DNA of 64,000 nt, from positions 124,001-188,000 of the forward strand of contig NZ_UGHK01000001.1 in the NCBI RefSeq assembly GCF_900450705.1. The letters are read 5' to 3'. The notes beneath the pieces were generated by a model that made no database searches, was not told the origin of the DNA, and worked only from the letters and a program-made list of their open reading frames with translations. Made by a program: the position numbers and the translations under genes. Position 1 is the first letter of the stretch. Each line of letters opens with the position of its first letter. This document shows, in pieces, positions 58,492 through 64,000 of this stretch. Origin of the DNA: Avibacterium paragallinarum. GTDB taxonomy: Bacteria; Pseudomonadota; Gammaproteobacteria; Enterobacterales; Pasteurellaceae.

Positions 58492-58505
58492 TTGATTATG
58501 ATCAA
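58492..58505 (+). promoter_or_regulatory. FNR box upstream of cydA
   Basis: TTGATTATGATCAA is a perfect FNR site (TTGAT-N4-ATCAA) about 270 bp before cydA, in the 420-bp gene-free stretch 58353-58772. Control of cytochrome bd by oxygen regulators is established in related bacteria. It could also serve the divergent secreted-protein gene. Confidence 0.75.
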
Positions 58506-58772
58506 AAAATAATACAGTAATCCTCTACTCCCATTTTTGATATAAATCTAAAAATGTGATCCATCTTGCATTATTCACTATTTTTTATCCTCACTTTTAG
58601 TAGTAGAATACATAGCGACCTTGAGTTATCTATAATAATTCGCTAACTAAGCAAAAACCGATGAAGATAATTCAATTTCAGTAATAACTTAAAGGAATAC
58701 CTTTAAGAAAATTGGGGGATGATTACTTAGTAATCATTAATAAAAAACTTGTAGCATTTACAAGGAGTCGAG

Positions 58773-60335
58773 ATGTTAGACGTTGTTGAACTCTCTAGAT
58801 TGCAGTTTGCATTAACTGCACTCTATCACTTTTTGTTTGTGCCATTGACTTTAGGGCTATCCTTTATCCTTGTGATTATGGAAACCCTTTATGTGGCAAC
58901 AGGCAAAGAAATTTATAAAGATATGACAAAATTTTGGGGGAAGTTATTCGGTATTAACTTTGCTCTAGGGGTAACGACTGGGATTACAATGGAATTCCAG
59001 TTTGGGACAAACTGGTCGTATTATTCACACTATGTGGGTGACATTTTCGGTGCCCCATTAGCGATTGAAGCCTTATTAGCATTCTTCCTAGAATCAACAT
59101 TTGTTGGATTGTTCTTCTTTGGTTGGGATCGTTTATCAAAAGGAAAACATTTACTTACAACTTATTGCGTAGCATTTGGTTCAAATCTCTCTGCAATGTG
59201 GATTTTAGTAGCCAACGGTTGGATGCAAGCACCAGTGGGATCAGAGTTTAACTTTGAAACAATGCGAATGGAAATGACTAGCTTTATGGATCTTTGGTTA
59301 AATCCTGTGGCTCAAAGTAAATTTTTACATACCCTATCCGCTGGTTATGTTTCAGGAGCATTCTTTGTCTTAGCCATTAGTGCTTATTATATTTTGAAAG
59401 GTCGTGATATTGGCTTTGCTAAACGCTCTTTCTCTGTCGCTTCCGTATTCGGTATTATCGCTGTAGTTTCTGTGCTAATTATGGGAGATGAATCTGGTTA
59501 TGAAATCGGTCAAAAACAACCAATGAAATTAGCGGCAATGGAAGGTGAATGGCATACTGAACCTGCACCAGCTAACTGGAATATGATTGTTGTGCCAAAT
59601 CAAGCAGAAAGACATAATGATTTTGCCTTACAAATTCCTTACGCTGCAGGGATTATCGTAACCCGCTCATTGGATAAAACCTTTGCAGGGATCAACGATA
59701 TTTTAGTGGTGAATGAACAACGTGTTCGTCAAGGTATGGTGGCTTATGGTTTGCTTGAGCAATTAAGAGCAGAGAAAAAAGCAGGTCAAGTCAATGAAGA
59801 AACCAAAGCACAATTTGATGCAGTGCGTGGTGATCTTGGTTATGGCTTACTATTAAAACGCTATACAGACAAAGTCGTTGATGCAACAGAATCACAAATT
59901 AAACAAGCAGTAGCCGATACAGTACCTAATGTCGGACCCACTTTCTGGTCATTCCGTATAATGATGGCTGCTGGCGGTTTAATCTTAATTTTAATGCTTG
60001 CTGCAGTAATTCAAAATGCACGTAAAACTGTAGGACGTAGTCGATTATTATTAAAAGCCTTATTATGGGGGCTTCCACTACCTTGGTTTGCAATTGAAAG
60101 TGGCTGGTTCTTAGCCGAATACGGCCGACAACCTTGGGCGATTTACGATACATTACCAGTTGGCGTAGCCGCATCAAATTTAACCACAGGAGATCTTTGG
60201 TTCTCTATTGGTTTAATCTGCACTCTTTATACCATTTTCTTAATAGTAGAAATGTATTTAATGTTTAAATATGGTCGTCTTGGTCCAAGTGCATTAAAAA
60301 CAGGCCGTTACTATTTTGAACAATCATCTAAATAA
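58773..60335 (+). CDS. cydA: Cytochrome bd ubiquinol oxidase subunit I
   Basis: The 520-residue haem-bearing subunit oxidises ubiquinol and reduces oxygen with high affinity. Haem ligand His lies in [17 protein letters not shown] near residue 18, and another in [14 protein letters not shown] near 186. A quinol-binding Q-loop with [21 protein letters not shown] follows, and the [13 protein letters not shown] motif near 450. It is the first gene of cydA-cydB-cydX-ybgE, preceded by AAGGAG. Confidence 0.98.
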   Translation: MLDVVELSRLQFALTALYHFLFVPLTLGLSFILVIMETLYVATGKEIYKDMTKFWGKLFGINFALGVTTGITMEFQFGTNWSYYSHYVGDIFGAPLAIEALLAFFLESTFVGLFFFGWDRLSKGKHLLTTYCVAFGSNLSAMWILVANGWMQAPVGSEFNFETMRMEMTSFMDLWLNPVAQSKFLHTLSAGYVSGAFFVLAISAYYILKGRDIGFAKRSFSVASVFGIIAVVSVLIMGDESGYEIGQKQPMKLAAMEGEWHTEPAPANWNMIVVPNQAERHNDFALQIPYAAGIIVTRSLDKTFAGINDILVVNEQRVRQGMVAYGLLEQLRAEKKAGQVNEETKAQFDAVRGDLGYGLLLKRYTDKVVDATESQIKQAVADTVPNVGPTFWSFRIMMAAGGLILILMLAAVIQNARKTVGRSRLLLKALLWGLPLPWFAIESGWFLAEYGRQPWAIYDTLPVGVAASNLTTGDLWFSIGLICTLYTIFLIVEMYLMFKYGRLGPSALKTGRYYFEQSSK

Positions 60336-60349
60336 TCAGGAGCCTAACT

Positions 60350-61486
60350 ATGATTGATTACGAATTTCTACGTTTTATTTGGTGGGTTCTCGTTGGTGTA
60401 TTACTAATTGGCTTTGTAGTAACCGATGGATTTGATATGGGAGTTTTGACACTTTTACCATTTGCTGGGAAAAAAGAAGTGGAAAAACGCATTATGATTA
60501 ACTCCATTGCTCCTCATTGGGATGGAAACCAAGTATGGTTACTCACTGCTGGAGGAGCAATGTTTGCCGCTTGGCCATCAGTATATGCCACTTCTTTTTC
60601 TGGCTTTTATATTGCAATGATCCTTGTTTTAGGTGCACTATTTTTCCGTCCAGTAGGTTTAGAATACCGTGCTAAAATTGATAACCCTACATGGCGTAAA
60701 GCTTGGGATTGGGGCTTATTTATTGGCGGATTTGTGCCATCAGTCGTATTCGGCGTGGCTTTTGGTAACTTATTACAAGGTGTACCATTCTATTTCAATG
60801 ATATGCACCAAATTTTCTATACTGGCTCATTCTTTGAATTACTTAATCCATTTGCTTTACTTTGTGGATTAATCAGCTTATCAATGTTAGTGACACAAGG
60901 TGGTGCGTGGTTGCAATTAAAAACCACTTCCGAATTGCGTGAGCGTGCTCGTGTGATTACCCAAGTGGGTGCAATGGCAACTTTAATCACCTTCGTGTTG
61001 GCGGGCATTTGGCTTTATTTCAAAGATGGCTATGTAGTAACCAGCGTGGTTGATCACAATGCACCATCATCACCACTCAATAAACAAGTGGCGATTGAAG
61101 CAGGCGCTTGGTTCAAAAATTATTTTGATGCCCCAGTGTTATTCCTCTTCCCAGCTTTAGCCGTTGGCGGTGCGTTATTGAATGTGCTTGCTTCTAAAGC
61201 AAATCGCTGTGGTTTTGCCTTCTTATTTTCTTCATTGACAATGGCTGGCGTGATTTTAACTTGCGGTATCGCAATGTTCCCATTTGTAATGCCGTCAAGC
61301 TCTCACCCTGATATGAGCCTCTTAATGTGGGATTCAACATCCAGTAAATTAACTCTCACATTAATGTTAGGCCTTGCCTTAGTGTTTGTAGTAATTTTAC
61401 TGTCTTACACCATTTGGTCATATATCAAAATGTTTGGTCGCTTAGATAGCGATTACATTGAAGAAAATAAAAACTCATTATACTAA
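60350..61486 (+). CDS. cydB: Cytochrome bd ubiquinol oxidase subunit II
   Basis: The 378-residue membrane subunit starts IDYEFLRFIWWVLVGVLLIGFVVTDGFDMGVLTLLPF, with the conserved Asp of the proton path in TDGFDMG. It continues IAPHWDGNQVWLLTAGGAMFAAWP. About nine membrane helices are predicted. It follows cydA by 14 bases behind CAGGAG. Confidence 0.98.
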   Translation: MIDYEFLRFIWWVLVGVLLIGFVVTDGFDMGVLTLLPFAGKKEVEKRIMINSIAPHWDGNQVWLLTAGGAMFAAWPSVYATSFSGFYIAMILVLGALFFRPVGLEYRAKIDNPTWRKAWDWGLFIGGFVPSVVFGVAFGNLLQGVPFYFNDMHQIFYTGSFFELLNPFALLCGLISLSMLVTQGGAWLQLKTTSELRERARVITQVGAMATLITFVLAGIWLYFKDGYVVTSVVDHNAPSSPLNKQVAIEAGAWFKNYFDAPVLFLFPALAVGGALLNVLASKANRCGFAFLFSSLTMAGVILTCGIAMFPFVMPSSSHPDMSLLMWDSTSSKLTLTLMLGLALVFVVILLSYTIWSYIKMFGRLDSDYIEENKNSLY

Positions 61487-61497
61487 GGAGCAACATT

Positions 61498-61596
61498 ATG
61501 TTTTATGTTTTATGGGTAGTGGGCGTTTTATTTGCCATTATGCTAAGTGTGGTGGTTACCATCAGTATTGAAAAGACTGGCAAATTTGATGAGTAA
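61498..61596 (+). CDS. cydX: CydX, small subunit of cytochrome bd (32 aa)
   Basis: A 32-codon reading frame reading FYVLWVVGVLFAIMLSVVVT then IEKTGKFDE, one membrane helix. This matches CydX/YbgT, needed for stable haem d incorporation. AAGGAG (61484-61489) is ideally placed. It lies between cydB and ybgE as in other gammaproteobacteria. Confidence 0.93.
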   Translation: MFYVLWVVGVLFAIMLSVVVTISIEKTGKFDE

Positions 61597-61599
61597 AGA

Positions 61600-61887
61600 A
61601 TGATCCATCAAGCGTATTCTTTTGTTAATAAGGGCTCGTGGCGAGCCCTTTCATTCATTTTAGCGATTGGCTTAACCCTTTGCTTTTTCTTTAATGTGAA
61701 TGAGTTTGCCACCGCATTAAGAAGTGCTTCGCCTTACTGGGTAATATTAATTTTGTGGGCAACCGTTATTTTATGGATTCACGGCATAGGCTTTGAAATC
61801 AAAGCGACAATTTGGCAATGTCTTTTTTTTCCTTATCTTGGTTATGCCGTCGCCCTTATCACGTTTGGGCAAAATCTTCTTCATTAA
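61600..61887 (+). CDS. ybgE: Cyd operon protein YbgE
   Basis: The 95-residue membrane protein has three helices (WRALSFILAIGLTLCFFF, PYWVILILWATVILWIHGIGFEI, LFFPYLGYAVALITFG). Position after cydX and the IHGIGFEI segment fit YbgE, an uncharacterised Cyd operon member. The start lies three bases after the cydX stop. Confidence 0.85.
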   Translation: MIHQAYSFVNKGSWRALSFILAIGLTLCFFFNVNEFATALRSASPYWVILILWATVILWIHGIGFEIKATIWQCLFFPYLGYAVALITFGQNLLH

Positions 61888-62272
61888 AACAAATTCACCA
61901 AAACGAAAGTGCGGTCAATTTTTGCAAGGTTTTTTCGCAATGAGAAAGCCATCGTATAAAACAAAATTGCCTCTCGTAGATTGGACAATACCACCGCAGT
62001 GGGGATTGGGCGATTATTTTGCATAGACGAGTAAATATCATACCCTTTCTACGGCGTATCAATCGCCATTGGCAATTTCTACCCAAGAACGGTTTTCTAC
62101 AACATCATTGACGAAGCGATAAAATCCTTTTCTTTTATGACCGCACTTTATTGCTTGCTAATCCACCACAAGCACTCTACAATACGCCAATTTTCAACCC
62201 TAAAAATCGTCGTTAAAATTCACGATAACGCGGAGTTATGTTGAAATCTAACGGCAATAATATTGAGCCATA
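61888..62272. other. Gene-free stretch between ybgE and ybgC
   Basis: 385 bases with two opposed uptake signals (61907, 62140). Fragments on the minus strand (for example VENRSWVEIANGD and NFVLYDGFLIAKKPC) look coding-like but are broken by stops, so this may be a decayed gene of unknown identity. No promoter was picked with confidence. Confidence 0.4.
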
Positions 62273-62671
62273 ATGCAAGACAATTTAATGCCCATTCGAG
62301 TGTATTATGAAGATACTGATGCAGGCGGTGTGGTGTATCACGCACGCTATTTGCATTTTTTTGAACGTGCAAGAACAGAATATTTACGACAACTCGGCTT
62401 TTCGCAACAGCATTTGCTGAATGAACGGAATTACGCCTTTGTTGTCAAAACAATGCAAATTGATTATCGTCTTGCTGCCAAGCTAGATGATTTATTAATG
62501 GTGGAAACGAAAGTCAGTGGCATCAAAGGGGCAACGATTTTGTTTTCACAACAAATCAAACGAGATAACGTAGTGATTTGCACGGCTGAAGTGAAAGTGG
62601 CTTGTGTGGATCTCAGCAAAATGAAACCCGCGGCAATCCCTGAGGAAACCAAAGCCGCATTTAAGGCATAA
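62273..62671 (+). CDS. ybgC: YbgC acyl-CoA thioesterase
   Basis: The 132-residue hotdog-fold thioesterase has RVYYEDTDAGGVVYHARYLHFFERARTEYLRQLGF, with the catalytic Asp in YEDTDAGG, then VVKTMQIDYRLAAKLDDLLMVET. YbgC is the first gene of the tol-pal cluster and acts on short-chain or malonyl acyl-CoAs and possibly phospholipid metabolism. tolQ follows after 93 bases. Confidence 0.96.
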   Translation: MQDNLMPIRVYYEDTDAGGVVYHARYLHFFERARTEYLRQLGFSQQHLLNERNYAFVVKTMQIDYRLAAKLDDLLMVETKVSGIKGATILFSQQIKRDNVVICTAEVKVACVDLSKMKPAAIPEETKAAFKA

Positions 62672-62764
62672 ATTTATTTTCTTTAGTTTTCAAAATGATA
62701 GGGGATTTGCTTACCTTATTTTGAACGCTAACGAGGATATATCCGTGTTTTTGGGAGCGATTTA

Positions 62765-63448
62765 ATGACCAGTGAATTAAACTTTTTGGAACTTTTTTTG
62801 AAAGCAAGCGTTGTTGTTCAACTTGTAATTGTGATTTTAATTGCCTTTTCGATTATCTCGTGGGCGATCATTATTCAACGTAGCCGTGTATTAAGTAAAG
62901 CGTTGAAAGATTCTGCCACCTTTGAAGATCGCTTTTGGTCTGGCGAAGATCTCAACAAATTATATGAAGGGCTGTCTAATCGTCGTGATGGCTTAACGGG
63001 CAGCGAGCAAATTTTTTATGTGGGCTTTAAAGAGTTTTCACGCTTGCAAAAAGCGAATCCATACGTGCCAGAAGCCATTATTCAAGGAAGCTCACGAGCA
63101 ATGAATTTGGCAATGAACCGCGAAGTAGAAGAAGTCGAAAATCGCATTCCTTTCCTCGCCACCGTGGCTTCACTTAGCCCTTATATCGGCTTATTTGGTA
63201 CAGTTTGGGGGATTATGCACGCCTTTATGGCATTAAGCGGTGCAAAACAAGCCACCTTGCAGATGGTCGCCCCAGGGATTGCAGAAGCCTTGATCGCAAC
63301 AGCGATTGGCTTATTTGCTGCCATTCCTGCGGTAATGGCTTACAACCGTTTAAGTTTACGCGTGAATAAACTTGAGCAAAATTATGGCAACTTCATTGAC
63401 GAATTTACCACAATTTTACACCGTCAAGTTTTTGGCAAACATCAATAA
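62765..63448 (+). CDS. tolQ: TolQ, proton channel subunit of the Tol-Pal system
   Basis: The 227-residue membrane protein has three helices: the first near residue 20 ([27 protein letters not shown]), and two later in the MotA/TolQ/ExbB block ([50 protein letters not shown]). With TolR it powers TolA and outer membrane constriction. GGAG precedes the ATG by seven bases. Confidence 0.97.
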   Translation: MTSELNFLELFLKASVVVQLVIVILIAFSIISWAIIIQRSRVLSKALKDSATFEDRFWSGEDLNKLYEGLSNRRDGLTGSEQIFYVGFKEFSRLQKANPYVPEAIIQGSSRAMNLAMNREVEEVENRIPFLATVASLSPYIGLFGTVWGIMHAFMALSGAKQATLQMVAPGIAEALIATAIGLFAAIPAVMAYNRLSLRVNKLEQNYGNFIDEFTTILHRQVFGKHQ

Positions 63449-63499
63449 GTTTCGCCGTAAAAGTGCGGTCAGTTTTTAACAAGTTTTTTAGAGGCAATT

Positions 63500-63931
63500 A
63501 TGTCATACCGTCGTAAACGTCGTAAACGTCGTGATATTAAATCAGAAATCAACATCGTCCCTTTCTTGGACGTTTTGCTGGTTTTAGTGCTTATTTTTAT
63601 GGCAACCGCCCCCATCATCTCGCAAAGCGTGCAAGTGGAATTGCCCGATGCGGTAGAAAGCCAAAGTGTTTCCAATGAAGATAAAATCCCCGTTATTTTA
63701 GAAGTATCGGGCATCGGGCAATATAGCCTTTCCATTAACGGCGAGCGGAGCGAAAACCTCAGTGAAGAGGCAGTTACGCAAATGGCTAAGCAAGAATATG
63801 ACAAAGACAGTAATACAATGTTCTTGGTTGGCGGAGCGAAAGATGTGCCTTATGAAGAAGTGATTAAAGCACTGAATTTACTTCATCTAGCAGGGATCAA
63901 ATCTGTTGGATTAATGACAAACCCAATTTAA
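63500..63931 (+). CDS. tolR: TolR, proton channel subunit of the Tol-Pal system
   Basis: The 143-residue protein has a basic N-terminus (SYRRKRRKRRDIKSEIN), one membrane helix with the essential Asp (IVPFLDVLLVLVLIFMATAPI), and a periplasmic domain. It is homologous to ExbD at 28500. It follows tolQ by 51 bases that include an uptake signal (63461). Confidence 0.97.
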   Translation: MSYRRKRRKRRDIKSEINIVPFLDVLLVLVLIFMATAPIISQSVQVELPDAVESQSVSNEDKIPVILEVSGIGQYSLSINGERSENLSEEAVTQMAKQEYDKDSNTMFLVGGAKDVPYEEVIKALNLLHLAGIKSVGLMTNPI

Positions 63932-63947
63932 GGTAAGTAGGTCTATT

Positions 63948-64000
63948 GTGCGTAATCATCAACGAAAGAACGATATTGGCTCAATTACCCTTTCTCTTAT
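63948..64000 (+). CDS. tolA: TolA, N-terminal start, cut by the window end
   Basis: GTG at 63948 opens a frame reading RNHQRKNDIGSITLSL, a basic start leading into a hydrophobic stretch as in TolA. It follows tolR by 16 bases, behind GTAGG. Assignment rests mainly on the tolQ-tolR-tolA order. Confidence 0.7.
   Translation, partial: MRNHQRKNDIGSITLSL

Larger units (their letters stand above)
3289..63469. repeat. Dispersed DNA uptake signal AAGTGCGGT
   Basis: Exact copies (either strand) were read at 3289, 4766, 5959, 12119, 12150, 14103, 16041, 16072, 20882, 21664, 21693, 24181, 24212, 25478, 27247, 31585, 32562, 34263, 35625, 39713, 40072, 41133, 41163, 43531, 44581, 55891, 56953, 57433, 61907, 62140 and 63461; the list may not be complete. 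This is the Haemophilus-type signal used in natural transformation. None was found between about 44.6 and 55.9 kb. Confidence 0.9.

Noticed and set aside
61793-62026. Plus-strand 77-codon frame overlapping ybgE
   Set aside because: It overlaps a well-supported gene and has no ribosome site or recognisable domain.
1-64000. rRNA, tRNA or CRISPR arrays
   Set aside because: I scanned the gene-free stretches by eye and saw no cloverleaf with conserved T-loop sequence, no rRNA segments and no regularly spaced repeats; a dedicated tool could still find one.

Overview
The window looks like a Pasteurellaceae chromosome of the group that uses the Haemophilus-influenzae-type uptake signal. The 9-mer AAGTGCGGT, or its complement, occurs about thirty times, often as inverted pairs that double as transcription terminators. 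Gene content fits this: tig-clpP-clpX, exbB-exbD-tonB, artPIQM, cydABX-ybgE, ybgC-tolQRA, and an arfA with a terminator inside its coding region. The genus cannot be fixed from the window alone. No rRNA, tRNA or CRISPR array was seen.

Bases 1-9853 are the right-hand part of a Mu-like prophage: baseplate (gp43- to gp48-like), tail fibre, fibre assembly, then an accessory cassette where Mu carries com-mom. The cassette holds a frameshifted papain-like hydrolase, a small protein resembling the Acb2/Tad1 anti-CBASS family, a Com-like zinc-ribbon protein, a C5-cytosine methyltransferase and a Hin1523/Hia5-like adenine methyltransferase. The prophage ends in CGGCTTCA, and directly outside it is the first 48 codons of aspA (aspartate ammonia-lyase). 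The prophage has therefore disrupted aspA.

Bases 10.2-46.6 kb are mostly core genome: clpXP and tig, a BCCT transporter, a cation/proton antiporter, polA, the mannitol operon mtlA-mtlD-mltR with two CRP sites, the TonB energy-transducing complex, ffh, ribosome rescue factor arfA, arginine uptake (artPIQM), corC-lnt, metK behind a MetJ-type operator, glnA and typA. Surface-modification genes are scattered among them: a frameshifted phosphoethanolamine transferase and a GT32 glycosyltransferase. Two transposase remnants lie after metK.

Bases 46.7-55.1 kb are an AT-rich polysaccharide island in which no uptake signal was found. It has a two-gene ABC exporter (Wzm/Wzt type), a GT25 and a GT2 glycosyltransferase (the latter with a G10 tract), an IS1016-like element with 18-bp inverted repeats and an 8-bp target duplication, and a GDP-fucose module (fucosyltransferase, fcl, gmd, manC). 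The module is decayed: the fucosyltransferase has an in-frame stop and manC is frameshifted.

Bases 55.2-64 kb return to core genes: darP, pmbA, a probable Fur-controlled small RNA, hpt, a small secreted protein, the cytochrome bd operon behind an FNR box, and the ybgC-tolQ-tolR-tolA operon, cut off by the window end.
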